Below are positions 1 through 7,871 of a stretch of 8,130 nucleotides of DNA, one piece after another. Position 1 is the first letter of the stretch, and the number at the start of each line of letters is the position of its first letter. This stretch comes from JANRIC01 sp033765345. Lineage in GTDB: Bacteria; Bacteroidota; Bacteroidia; Cytophagales; Microscillaceae. The translations under genes and the position numbers were made by a program. The notes under the pieces are model-generated. The model searched no databases. It was not told the origin of the DNA and was given only the letters and a program-made list of their open reading frames with translations. The stretch lies in assembly GCA_033765345.1 (NCBI GenBank), contig JANRIC010000124.1:1-8130 (forward strand), written 5' to 3'.

Positions 1-20
1 CCTCTCTTGATGATCAATTT

Positions 21-66
21 TGCCACGAATGCACGAATAAACGCCCTTATTCGTGCATTCGTGGCA
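21..66. repeat. Perfect 20-bp inverted repeat (hairpin)
   Basis: The arm TGCCACGAATGCACGAATAA (21-40) is the exact reverse complement of 47-66, with a 6-nt loop (ACGCCC, 41-46). Each arm also contains a direct repeat of CACGAAT (24-30 and 32-38), mirrored as ATTCGTG at 49-55 and 57-63. No T-tract follows on either strand, so an ordinary intrinsic terminator is unlikely. It resembles dispersed intergenic palindromes seen in many bacterial genomes, but that comparison is from memory and cannot be tested here. It may mark the 3' side of a gene lying to the left of the window. Confidence 0.85.
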
Positions 67-230
67 AGCAATTCTTTCAAATGTTTAGTGGATAGCAAGT
101 CTAATCAAGATGTGTCACCCACAAAATTTGTCAGAGAACCGAATTTCTGATTGAAAACTCCCTTGATACTCAAATTCCTTCAATAAATATACTCAAACAA
201 GTTAAAAATTCATAATTTTTTTAAGTAAAG

Positions 231-258
231 GCAACCCTTTTTAGGAGCTTCAGGTCTA
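231..258 (+). promoter_or_regulatory. Candidate ECF-sigma-type promoter upstream of the small ORF
   Basis: The sequence GCAACCC (231-237) followed by GTCTA (254-258) leaves 17 nt between AACC and GTC. This matches the general ECF sigma layout of an AAC-type -35 element and a CGTC/GTC-type -10 element. Transcription would start near 264-268, giving a leader of roughly 35-40 nt before the ATG at 302. The rest of 67-301 is AT-rich and shows no other clear signal. The call rests on pattern only. The responsible sigma factor is not in the window. Confidence 0.4.
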
Positions 259-301
259 GCTATTAGGCGATAACATCAATTGAGTACAAAATAACAAAAT
301 C

Positions 302-478
302 ATGAAAAACATATTGATCAACAAAAAGTTCAACGACGATAACCATGGGAGTTATCTCAACGGCTGGCAAAAAGCATTGAAGACTTATGAAGAAGTGATG
401 GAAGAAGATCTGAAAGTAAAAATAGGAATTAATGATCTTCATACTTTGAAAATCTTACAGGAAATAAAAAAAGCCTAA
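302..478 (+). CDS. Small hypothetical protein, 58 aa
   Basis: An ATG at 302 opens a 58-codon frame ending in TAA at 476-478. The product is hydrophilic and highly charged: it starts MKNILINKKFNDDNHGSYLN, continues with a Glu/Lys-rich helix-like stretch (about residues 22-40), and ends in a leucine/lysine-rich tail (LHTLKILQEIKKA). It has no signal peptide or membrane segment and is probably cytosolic. I do not recognise a family. The GSYLNGWQKAL...IGINDLHTLKIL pattern faintly recalls the C-terminal end of Gfo/Idh/MocA oxidoreductases, so a gene remnant is possible. However, an in-frame stop lies just upstream at 281-283 and no matching coding text precedes it. A promoter-like element in front and a strong terminator 29 nt behind the stop favour a real, independently transcribed small gene. 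No Shine-Dalgarno is evident, which is normal for Bacteroidota. Confidence 0.6.
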   Translation: MKNILINKKFNDDNHGSYLNGWQKALKTYEEVMEEDLKVKIGINDLHTLKILQEIKKA

Positions 479-507
479 GATAATTTTGCCGCAACTTATC
501 CTTGAAT

Positions 508-545
508 CGGAAAAGCAGCCCAAAGCTACTTTTCCGTTTTTTTTT
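508..545 (+). terminator. Intrinsic terminator of the small ORF
   Basis: CGGAAAAG (508-515) pairs perfectly with CTTTTCCG (529-536). After one mismatch the stem continues with AGC (517-519) and GCT (525-527) around the loop CCAAA. A run of nine T follows (537-545). This is a textbook rho-independent terminator for plus-strand transcription. Read on the minus strand the hairpin is not followed by a T-tract, so it should stop the convergent membrane-protein transcript poorly. The last bases of the T-run overlap the TAA stop codon of that minus-strand gene. Confidence 0.85.
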
Positions 546-1746
546 ATAAATAACTCAGCCACCACTGCGTACGATGATTGCTTTTGTACCGATCATACCA
601 CGCACAGAAGGGATACAAAACTACCAATACAAAAATCCAGATCAGATAAACTCCCCACAAATTATACCCGTCGCCAGGCATCAGAAAGTTAAAAGGCAAT
701 TGGATATTCTTCTCGGCGAGCTCTTGCATAGAATGTCCCCTGGCATAAAAGCTGACCGTTGCAAGCGCGTGGATGAGGTAAAAATGCAAAATATAATAAA
801 AAAAAGCAGTTCTGCCGAAAACGATACTCATTTTAAAAAAAGAACTCCGAATATTTTCTACCCAAGCTAATAATAGTAAAAGCGGCCCAATTGTCATACA
901 CATATACAGTAAAGATGGCGGATATTTATTGACATCAAGGAATGACAAAAGTGTGTAGAAATAGCTTTTTTGAACTTTCCAATCGCTTGGATTGCCGTAT
1001 AGATTACTGTATCGCAGCAATACAAACAACACTATCAAACCTACTCCCCATCGAATTAAATACTTTTTTCTTTGCTCAACACTAAACTGAGGGGAATAAA
1101 AAACTCCGGCGCAATATCCCAACACCATAAGCCCCGTCCAAGCTACAAAAGGATACAAAATAATGATAGCATGACCAGGAGCATAAGGGTACACTGAAAA
1201 ATATCCGCTGTGAAAAAGCTCCCACCAAAAATTAGGTTTGAAATTGGGGGATGCCTCTACAAAATCCAGAAGGTTATGCCCCAAAACAATCAAAAGTCCT
1301 ACAATCAATATAAAATGATAAGGAAGCCAAATGAGTAAGCCCAAAATCACCATACTGATTCCTATAGCCCAAATTACTTGTAAGAAAATAAAATTGTATT
1401 GAATATTGAAAGAAAATGCCAGCGATATGATGGCAAATTCCACAAAAACCAGCCAAAATCCTCGTTTGATTAGAAATACGCTCAATGCTGATTTGCTTTT
1501 ACGCAAACTTTGAAGGTAAATAGAAGTCCCAGATAGAAATACAAAGGTGGGCGCACAAAAATGTGTAATCCATCGTGTAAAATAGAGTATCGGCGTGGTG
1601 GTTTCCAGATCTAAGGGGTCACCTATGAAAGCCTCGATATGGAAAAAGTCCCGCACGTGATCCAAAGCCATAATAATCATAGCAATGCCTCGAAGAATGT
1701 CAATGGATTCTACTCTTTTTTGAGTAGAAGATAGGGCGATATGCAT
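544..1746 (-). CDS. DUF1624 / HGSNAT-like polytopic membrane acyltransferase
   Basis: This encodes a 400-aa integral membrane protein with about ten hydrophobic segments, roughly at residues 15-34, 63-79, 92-113, 119-140, 142-160, 192-217, 231-254, 286-304, 318-345 and 371-392. The N-terminal signature RVESIDILRGIAMIIMALDH (11-30) followed by VRDFFH, and the segment APTFVFLSGTSIYL (65-78), are typical of the DUF1624 family (COG3503), related to the catalytic region of heparan-alpha-glucosaminide N-acetyltransferase. Family members are thought to move acyl groups across the inner membrane onto a sugar or other acceptor; the substrate here is unknown. His30 and His36 near the first membrane segment, and His331/His336 near the end of the chain, are plausible functional residues by inference only. 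The ATG at 1744-1746 places the signature 10 residues from the start, as usual, and a promoter lies 34 nt upstream. The length is normal and the frame intact. It appears monocistronic, and its 3' end abuts the convergent small-ORF terminator. Confidence 0.85.
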   Translation of the reverse strand: MHIALSSTQKRVESIDILRGIAMIIMALDHVRDFFHIEAFIGDPLDLETTTPILYFTRWITHFCAPTFVFLSGTSIYLQSLRKSKSALSVFLIKRGFWLVFVEFAIISLAFSFNIQYNFIFLQVIWAIGISMVILGLLIWLPYHFILIVGLLIVLGHNLLDFVEASPNFKPNFWWELFHSGYFSVYPYAPGHAIIILYPFVAWTGLMVLGYCAGVFYSPQFSVEQRKKYLIRWGVGLIVLFVLLRYSNLYGNPSDWKVQKSYFYTLLSFLDVNKYPPSLLYMCMTIGPLLLLLAWVENIRSSFFKMSIVFGRTAFFYYILHFYLIHALATVSFYARGHSMQELAEKNIQLPFNFLMPGDGYNLWGVYLIWIFVLVVLYPFCAWYDRYKSNHRTQWWLSYL

Positions 1747-1779
1747 GGATATAGGTTAATTTTAGGTAAATTATATGAG

Positions 1780-1810
1780 CAAAATTAAGAATTTCTCAAT
1801 TTTAACACAA
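1780..1810 (-). promoter_or_regulatory. Bacteroidota-type promoter (TTG-N20-TAnnTTTG) for the DUF1624 gene
   Basis: On the minus strand TAATTTTG (plus-strand 1787 down to 1780) matches the -7 consensus TAnnTTTG exactly. A TTG -33 element (1810-1808) lies 20 nt upstream of it, within the spacing known for Bacteroides and Flavobacterium promoters. Transcription would begin near 1773-1775, leaving a leader of about 27-30 nt before the ATG at 1746. Confidence 0.55.
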
Positions 1811-1926
1811 TAAAAATAGATAAAAGATCTCTCTATCTATCATTTACCTAAGAATTGTGCTTACTTGCACCTTTTAGCTTGAGTTGAGCATATTTTCGGA
1901 GGGAAAGATGATCCCTAAAATCAGGC

Positions 1927-1959
1927 AAAAATAAGGGCTACATCTGATCTGTTATTTTT
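1927..1959 (-). terminator. Possible weak terminator after the S8 protease gene
   Basis: AAAAATAA (1927-1934) and TTATTTTT (1952-1959) form an exact 8-bp inverted repeat around a 17-nt loop, starting about 53 nt beyond the protease stop codon. The stem is purely A-T and the loop long, so termination would be weak. It is nevertheless the only hairpin with T-rich ends in the 266-nt gap (1747-2012). Apart from this and the promoter at 1780-1810, the gap holds only a short TAGATA/TATCTA palindrome at 1817-1839. Confidence 0.3.
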
Positions 1960-2012
1960 CAAGCTTTAAATTTAGAATTATACCTGGAATACAGACGATT
2001 AAGCAAACATAA

Positions 2013-5000
2013 CTAGATTTTGATAAACTTCCACGTATAAAAATCCTGCCCTAAATAAGCTTTTAAATAATACACTCCTGAAGGCAAAGCACTCAGGCTG
2101 ATTTTCTCGGATAAATTATATCGGCTTCCGAAACGAACTTCCTTCATTTTTTGCCCCCTTGTATTGATGATCTCGATACGAATATCCTTCTGAAAATCAG
2201 GAAGTGCAATTTGGATGAATTCTTCAGCAGGATTGGGAGAAAGTCTGAGGTTATTCTTCAAGAATTCGGAAATGCCCGTCGTAATAGATTGTACTACTTC
2301 AAAATCAATGATACTTGAATCCACGCAGTTTTGTTGATTGCTACCGACTAACTTGATGGTATAGTCTCCCGGCTGACTAAAACTAATCTGGGGGCTGGGA
2401 GAGTTGGCTTGAGTACCATTGATAAAAGAAACATCGGCGTTGGGCAGACCCAAACCCCGGCGGATTTCCCAGAGAAATGAAACCACCTGCTCAGAAGTAT
2501 TTTGTAGATTGAGCGAAGTATTGAGGCTTAAATCCAATCGGCTTTGATCAGGCTCGAAGGAAGCATTTACTTCAGATACCTCTACATTTACCGTTACATA
2601 GTCGCTTTCAAAAAGCGAGTCGATAGAAGTCACGTAGTAGGTCTGATCATTTGTAATATGGCTAATATTAAAACTTGACCCAGTGAAAATCGGAGTAATT
2701 GACTGATTATCAGGAGGATTTACATAAAAATTAAACAAACTGCCATTAGAAGGGATGATCACGGCATCTTCATTTTTACAAACAAGTATATCCTGCACTA
2801 CGGGCAGAGGACTGGTCTTGACATTTCGGAATTTATTTTTGATCTGTATGGCACTGTTTTTCAAATCATTCAAATCCTGACCGACTACAAAGGCAAAAGC
2901 CATACTGCGTGTCTGCCCAATGTCAATTTTGTCAAATCGACTGCCCAATATCTGGTATACGTCATTTCCTTTGCCGCTAGTACCTGATTGAGTTTTGAGA
3001 AGGCCGGAAGACAAAGCCTTAAATTTCTCAGCCGTAGTAAAACCATCAAAAATATTGGCGGAAACATCAAAATTAGCAGGATCAAAGGTATAATAATTCA
3101 CTACGGAAGGTTCTCTGTATAGGCGGTCAGGGCGGTCGGTCAGCAGCACAATCCCTCCTAAAAGCCCTCCTGGATTGGTGTCATACGCATAAGCCATCAG
3201 ATTGTCTGCATCCCAGCGTGAAGAGTTCTCAATTGAATTATTGATATTCCAATTGGCGAAAAGCCCTACATAAGGCTTGTCTATCAGGGTAGCCCCTGAA
3301 CTGAGGTTTCTGATTTGATATTCTAGTACCAGTGCTTTGTCCAGGCCGGTTTCATTCCAGGAGTATGTTCTTTGGGTAACTTCAATACCAATTCTCTCAG
3401 AATTATTAGTAATATCTTCAAACCGACACACAGAGCTTTCTAAAGTACCACTTGTATTTTTTTGGAGTGCATCAATGACTGTAAAATCCTGATTTTTGGC
3501 ATTGGCATCAAACCTGACCGCATCCGATACTTTGAAGTTTCCGCTTGCATCCTGAATGCCAATCATCAAACCCGCTTCACTGAGCAATCGGTGATTTTTG
3601 AAACTTAGCCCTGTTAAAGGCTCAAAAGAATTATCATAAACAGCTATTTCACCATGGTTGCTGACAGAAAACTCCATCAGATTATTGCTGACGTGCCCTG
3701 GATTTAATAAAATTTCGTATTCCTCGGTATAGCTGTAATCCAGGTCTTGATAAATGATAAAAAATCTGGCGATGGTATTGGCCGGGGTATTTTCATCGAT
3801 GCTAAAAAGGAAGTTATCTGTCATAGTAGGCGTACTTGCTGCCACAGCCCCAATTTGAGAGATGCTATCTATAATGGTAATAAAAGGACTTTCAGAGCGA
3901 ATGGTAACCTTTAAGTCGCTGAGTTCATTGAAATGATTCTGTAGATAAAGAATAAGATTGACATTGCTTCCATTGACCAAAAAACCCTCCGCATTCGTAG
4001 GGCTGAGTAGGCAGGAGTCTAGCGTGATTGCTTTTAAAGGTGCTGTAAGGGCTTTGAGCATATTCAAACGCCCGGCACCTAATTTTCCTCTAAAGGTCTG
4101 GTTTACAGCCTGCCCGTAGAGGTCGTCTGTGGTAGTTTTTAGGCGAGCCATGATTTGTGCGGCATTCCAATCCGGGTATTGTACCCTAAGAAGTGCCGCT
4201 GCACCAGCAACCAACGGTGCTGCAAAAGAGGTTCCTGAAACAGCCGCCGAATTATCCAATTTGATCTCAGTTCCCGGCGCGCTAAGGTCTACTTCCCGAT
4301 TATAAGTTGAAAAAGAAGATTTTATATCACTGGCATCTGTAGCCGCTACCGACAAGACCATTTCATAGGAAGCAGGATAGAAAAACTCTTGGTTGTTGTC
4401 ATTTCCAGCAGCGGCAATCAGCACTACATCATCCTCCTCATAAACTGTACGGAGAACATCAAGATCAAAATCGCTCGGGAATCCTTTACGCCCCCACGAC
4501 ATATTGATGACCTGGCACCCCTGCTTGGCAGCATAAAGAACCCCAGCGTATCCATCAATATAATTATTGAGATTGTCTGTTGGAGCTACTTTGACGGGCA
4601 AAAATTTGCAGCTAAAACCTGTACCAGCCGTTCCCACGTTGTTGTTGGGCACTGCGGCGGCACAAAGAGCTACACTTTGTCCGTGGCTCCCCCCGGTTAC
4701 GTTATTATCGGCATCAAAAATATTGTTGGTAGTAGCTCCGGAGAGGTCATTGAGCAAATCTGTAGAAGAATTGATGAATACAGGTGCCTGATAATTGGCA
4801 TTTAAGTCATTGTTAGTAACGGTACACCCATTGTCGATAATTCCAATCTTCATTGTGGGGCTTCCCCGCTGAATATCCCAGGCTTCAAAAGCTTTAATCT
4901 GTGTGAGGTGATATTGCTGGCTCGTAGCAGCCAAAGGATCATTGAGGGTGATCTGAGGTGCGTAATTGGTATATACTGGTTCGGCGTACTCTACTGCAGG

Positions 5001-5384
5001 GTCATTCCTCAATAAGTTAATGGCTTGCTCCAGATCTATGGTCGGGTCAATATCCAAAAAATAAATCAGAGCCAGTTTTTTGGTTTTTTCTCCGATTTTA
5101 TCTGCTTTTTTATAATTAAAAATAAAATTATCGGCATCAAAAAGCGGTCGGACATTCTTTACGCCCAATTGATTGAGCAATAAAGGGTTTATTCGGGATT
5201 TTGGGGAAGCTTGTTTAGCACTTTTGGCTATAATCTCCTGCGCTTTTAATTTATATACAATCGTATGAGCCAAGTAATTGTCTTTAGAAAAACCTTTGGG
5301 GAATTGAAAAAGTTGTTGAGATTGTGCTGAAAGACTATAAGCCAAATTCAGCAAGCAAAAAAATCCTATGATAAATCTCTTCAT
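2013..5384 (-). CDS. Secreted subtilisin-like (S8) serine protease with T9SS sorting domain
   Basis: The 1123-aa product begins with a clear signal peptide (1-20: MKRFIIGFFCLLNLAYSLSA, cleavage probably before Gln21). A propeptide-like region (about 40-150) ends in the common AVEYAEPVY...NDPLAATSQQYHL linker. The S8 catalytic domain spans about 160-445. Asp184 lies in GIIDNG, His234 in GGSHGQSVA, the oxyanion Asn328 in AAAGNDN and the nucleophile Ser386 in SGTSFAAPLVAGAAAL, so the active site looks complete. The His motif reads HGQ rather than the usual HGT. Residues about 450-860 form a long beta-rich region I cannot assign. An Ig-like module (about 866-937, with CKNEDAVIIP and QTYYVTS) and a PKD-like module (about 940-1032, ending PGDYTIKLVGSN) follow. 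The C-terminus (1045-1123: LRLSPNPAEEFIQIAL through PSGVYYLKA to the Lys-rich end) is a type A T9SS sorting domain. It should therefore be exported by Sec, cross the outer membrane by T9SS, and be surface-attached or released to degrade extracellular protein. The substrate is not deducible. Confidence 0.92.
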   Translation of the reverse strand: MKRFIIGFFCLLNLAYSLSAQSQQLFQFPKGFSKDNYLAHTIVYKLKAQEIIAKSAKQASPKSRINPLLLNQLGVKNVRPLFDADNFIFNYKKADKIGEKTKKLALIYFLDIDPTIDLEQAINLLRNDPAVEYAEPVYTNYAPQITLNDPLAATSQQYHLTQIKAFEAWDIQRGSPTMKIGIIDNGCTVTNNDLNANYQAPVFINSSTDLLNDLSGATTNNIFDADNNVTGGSHGQSVALCAAAVPNNNVGTAGTGFSCKFLPVKVAPTDNLNNYIDGYAGVLYAAKQGCQVINMSWGRKGFPSDFDLDVLRTVYEEDDVVLIAAAGNDNNQEFFYPASYEMVLSVAATDASDIKSSFSTYNREVDLSAPGTEIKLDNSAAVSGTSFAAPLVAGAAALLRVQYPDWNAAQIMARLKTTTDDLYGQAVNQTFRGKLGAGRLNMLKALTAPLKAITLDSCLLSPTNAEGFLVNGSNVNLILYLQNHFNELSDLKVTIRSESPFITIIDSISQIGAVAASTPTMTDNFLFSIDENTPANTIARFFIIYQDLDYSYTEEYEILLNPGHVSNNLMEFSVSNHGEIAVYDNSFEPLTGLSFKNHRLLSEAGLMIGIQDASGNFKVSDAVRFDANAKNQDFTVIDALQKNTSGTLESSVCRFEDITNNSERIGIEVTQRTYSWNETGLDKALVLEYQIRNLSSGATLIDKPYVGLFANWNINNSIENSSRWDADNLMAYAYDTNPGGLLGGIVLLTDRPDRLYREPSVVNYYTFDPANFDVSANIFDGFTTAEKFKALSSGLLKTQSGTSGKGNDVYQILGSRFDKIDIGQTRSMAFAFVVGQDLNDLKNSAIQIKNKFRNVKTSPLPVVQDILVCKNEDAVIIPSNGSLFNFYVNPPDNQSITPIFTGSSFNISHITNDQTYYVTSIDSLFESDYVTVNVEVSEVNASFEPDQSRLDLSLNTSLNLQNTSEQVVSFLWEIRRGLGLPNADVSFINGTQANSPSPQISFSQPGDYTIKLVGSNQQNCVDSSIIDFEVVQSITTGISEFLKNNLRLSPNPAEEFIQIALPDFQKDIRIEIINTRGQKMKEVRFGSRYNLSEKISLSALPSGVYYLKAYLGQDFYTWKFIKI

Positions 5385-5695
5385 TATTTTAATTCAAAGA
5401 ATCCTGTATTTTTTTATAACGCCCAATGGCTTGTGTAAGTTAATAAAACTCAAGTAAAATCATTAAATTTTAATACATAGAAAGAAAATTATACCCAATT
5501 CAAATCGGTTTACGATACAAGACCCGTCCAGGCTAAGTTTTTAATGATCTTATCATAAATTTATCGCAAAGCCAATTAAGTTTGTGTATAAAATCATACA
5601 TCGTCGTTTGTTTAATTTTATCTGAGTTCAGGATTTTTTCCGTAAATTGCAAACCGTTAATTTTTTGGTTAAATCTATTAAAACATTACATCACT
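5385..5695. other. Divergent intergenic region between the protease gene and metG
   Basis: This 311-bp AT-rich spacer must carry promoters for both divergent genes. Towards metG a TAAGTTTG match to the Bacteroidota -7 element is visible at 5577-5584. Towards the protease I found no exact TAnnTTTG match. A short ATGAT-CTT-ATCAT palindrome lies at about 5544-5556, too small to interpret. I see no ORF, RNA gene or riboswitch-like structure. Confidence 0.5.
5577..5584 (+). promoter_or_regulatory. Candidate -7 element of the metG promoter
   Basis: TAAGTTTG fits the Bacteroidota -7 consensus TAnnTTTG exactly and lies 111 nt before the metG ATG. It would give a leader of roughly 100 nt. No TTG -33 element sits at the usual 17-23 nt upstream, so the call is weak. 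If correct, transcription starts after the TTG at 5582, which would rule out the longer 733-aa reading of metG. Confidence 0.3.
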
Positions 5696-7783
5696 ATGAG
5701 TATTACCCAATTTAAAAGGTATACGGTCACATCCGCACTGCCTTATGCCAATGGGCCTATTCATATCGGGCACATGGCTGGGGTGTATATCCCCGCTGAT
5801 ATTTATGTACGCTACCTCAGATCTATGGAGCGTGATGTAATGTTTATCGGGGGGTCGGATGAGCACGGGGTGCCAGTTACTATTCGTGCCGAACAAGAAG
5901 GCGTAACGGTGCAAGCAGTCATAGACCGCTATCACGAAATGATCAAAAAGTCTTTTGAAGATTTTGGCATTTCGCTGGATGTATATTCCCGTACTTCTCG
6001 AGAAGTTCACCATGAGACGGCTTCGGGCTTTTTTAAGACTTTGTATGAAAAAGGAATCTTTGATGAGATCGTCACAGACCAATATTATGATCAGGAGAAA
6101 AACACCTTTTTAGCTGATCGTTATATACAAGGGACATGCCCCAATTGTGGTAATCCGGATGCTTACGGCGACCAATGCGAGCGTTGTGGAACATCACTCA
6201 GCCCTGATGAACTGATAAATCCCAGATCAAGACTAAGTAATACCGCATTAATCAAAAAACCCACCAAACATTGGTACTTGCCTTTAGACAAATACCAAAG
6301 TGAATTGGAGTCCTGGATCAAAAGCCACGAAAATGACTGGAAACCCAATGTGTTCGGGCAATGCATGTCTTGGATTAATCAAGGTTTGCACGCCAGATCG
6401 ATGACCCGTGATTTAAATTGGGGGATTCCGGTGCCCCTGCCTGATGCAGAGGGAAAGGTGCTTTATGTGTGGTTTGATGCGCCGATCGGATACATTTCGG
6501 CTACCAAAGAATATTTTGCCGAAAAAGCCGAACAAGACTCAAATTGCTCCCCTGACGACTGGAAAAAATACTGGCAATCCAAAGATAGCAAACTGGTGCA
6601 CTTTATTGGAAAAGACAATATCGTGTTTCATTGTGTGATTTTCCCCTTGATTCTCAAATTACACGGCGATTATATCCTCCCAGATAATGTCCCAGCCAAT
6701 GAATTTATGAATCTGGAAAATAATAAAATCTCAACTTCCAGAAATTGGGCTGTTTGGCTGCACGAATATATGCTGGATTTCCCCGATAAACAAGACGTAT
6801 TACGCTACGTCCTGACTGCCAATGCCCCCGATACCAAAGACAGTGATTTCACTTGGAAAGACTTCCAAACCCGTAATAACAGCGAACTAGCCGGAAACCT
6901 AGGCAACTTCGTGCGCCGACCGATTGCCCTCACGCACAAGCATTTCGCAGGACAAGTTCCACCCAGAGCCGATTTACAAACCGTTGATTTGGAACTCGTA
7001 GAGGAGCTAAAAACTTTCCCGGATAAAATCGCCGAAGCCATCGAGCAGTTTAAATTCAGAGAAGCTCTAGCACTCGTTATGGAACTGTCACGCCTCGGAA
7101 ATCAATATATCCAAAAAACCGAACCCTGGACTTTGTTTAAGCAAGACCCTGAAAATAGCCTTCCGCGTATCGGCACGATTCTCAACCTTGGTAATCAGAT
7201 TATTGCCAATCTAGCCATTGTATGCGAACCGTTCTTGCCAAATACCTCCCTGAAAATCAAACAAATGCTTAATGTCGAGAAGCTTCTATGGGCAGATGCA
7301 GGAGGCATTGATTTGGTCAAACCTGGACAAAGGATCAATCAGGAAGAAATTCTTTTTGATAAAATTGAGGACTCAGCCGTAGAAGCACAACTGCAAAAAT
7401 TAGAAAATACCAAAAAAGCCAATGAAATGGCTTCCAAAACCGCCGAACCTATGAAAAGTGAAATCGTTTTTGATGATTTCGTGAAAATAGATATTCGTGT
7501 AGCCACCATCAAAGCCGCCGAAAAGGTCAAAAAAAGCAATAAACTACTCAAGTTGACTCTTGATACAGGTTTAGATGTGAGAACAGTCCTGAGCGGAATT
7601 GCCAAATATTACAATCCCGAAGAAATCATCGGACTGCAGGTCTGCCTGGTGGCTAACCTGGCACCACGCCCTATGATGGGGGAAGTATCTCATGGAATGG
7701 TGCTGCTTGCCGAAGACAAAGACGGTACACTCAAATTTGTACGCCCGGAAACACTGGTATCTAATGGATCAACCGTGCAATAA
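5696..7783 (+). CDS. metG: Methionine--tRNA ligase (MetRS)
   Basis: This class I synthetase activates methionine with ATP and charges tRNA-Met and initiator tRNA in the cytosol. The 695-aa product starts MSITQFKRYTVTSALPYANG. The HIGH motif is at 23-26. The zinc knuckle has two CxxC pairs: Cys148/Cys151 and Cys161/Cys164. The KMSKS-equivalent loop reads KISTS (344-348) within ENNKISTSRNWAVWLHEY, a variant I recall as usual for this MetRS branch rather than a defect. The helical anticodon-binding domain follows (about 375-550). A Lys/Glu-rich linker (about 555-588) joins a C-terminal EMAP/Trbp111-type tRNA-binding domain (591-695; FDDFVKIDIRVATI through NLAPRPMMGEVSHGM), which normally dimerises the enzyme. 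The frame is open upstream to a TTG at 5582, adding 38 residues. The ATG at 5696 is preferred because family homology begins about eight residues after it and the extension looks non-coding. The length is close to E. coli MetRS (about 677 aa). The gene is monocistronic, with a strong terminator behind it. Confidence 0.97.
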   Translation: MSITQFKRYTVTSALPYANGPIHIGHMAGVYIPADIYVRYLRSMERDVMFIGGSDEHGVPVTIRAEQEGVTVQAVIDRYHEMIKKSFEDFGISLDVYSRTSREVHHETASGFFKTLYEKGIFDEIVTDQYYDQEKNTFLADRYIQGTCPNCGNPDAYGDQCERCGTSLSPDELINPRSRLSNTALIKKPTKHWYLPLDKYQSELESWIKSHENDWKPNVFGQCMSWINQGLHARSMTRDLNWGIPVPLPDAEGKVLYVWFDAPIGYISATKEYFAEKAEQDSNCSPDDWKKYWQSKDSKLVHFIGKDNIVFHCVIFPLILKLHGDYILPDNVPANEFMNLENNKISTSRNWAVWLHEYMLDFPDKQDVLRYVLTANAPDTKDSDFTWKDFQTRNNSELAGNLGNFVRRPIALTHKHFAGQVPPRADLQTVDLELVEELKTFPDKIAEAIEQFKFREALALVMELSRLGNQYIQKTEPWTLFKQDPENSLPRIGTILNLGNQIIANLAIVCEPFLPNTSLKIKQMLNVEKLLWADAGGIDLVKPGQRINQEEILFDKIEDSAVEAQLQKLENTKKANEMASKTAEPMKSEIVFDDFVKIDIRVATIKAAEKVKKSNKLLKLTLDTGLDVRTVLSGIAKYYNPEEIIGLQVCLVANLAPRPMMGEVSHGMVLLAEDKDGTLKFVRPETLVSNGSTVQ

Positions 7784-7813
7784 ATTAGCATTAGGTCAAT
7801 AGTCCAAAACACT

Positions 7814-7853
7814 AAAAACCCAGATACTCAATAAAAAGAGTGTCTGGGTTTTT
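7814..7853 (+). terminator. Intrinsic terminator of metG (possibly bidirectional)
   Basis: AAAAACCCAGATACTC (7814-7829) pairs with GAGTGTCTGGGTTTTT (7838-7853) along all 16 positions with one G-U pair, around the loop AATAAAAA. The 3' arm ends in five T. The A-run of the 5' arm supplies a T-tract on the other strand, so it could also stop transcripts coming from the convergent gene at the right edge. It begins 31 nt after the metG stop codon. Confidence 0.9.
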
Positions 7854-7871
7854 GCGCCTTTCTCCAAAACT

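Noticed and set aside
1..150. Open plus-strand frame from the left edge to TGA at 148-150 (49 codons)
   Set aside because: It runs through both arms of the palindrome, a second frame is also open for 35 codons, and the translation shows no family-like pattern.
486..870. Plus-strand ORFs of 68 and 98 codons
   Set aside because: One starts in the terminator region, both lie antisense to the well-supported DUF1624 gene, and their translations look non-coding.
1817..1839. TAGATA...TATCTA palindrome upstream of the DUF1624 promoter
   Set aside because: Six A/T-rich pairs with an 11-nt spacer are expected by chance in such AT-rich DNA. An operator cannot be supported.
4389..4805. Plus-strand ORFs of 138 and 74 codons inside the protease gene
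   Set aside because: They are antisense to the conserved S8 catalytic core, whose constraint explains the absence of stops. Neither has recognisable motifs.
5678..6082. Minus-strand ORF of 134 codons over the start of metG
   Set aside because: It is the complement of the conserved MetRS N-terminal region including HIGH and has no family features of its own.
6725..6745. Apparent loss of the KMSKS motif in MetRS (KISTS)
   Set aside because: The surrounding sequence matches my recollection of the normal form in this MetRS branch, and every other domain is intact, so the gene is not judged defective.
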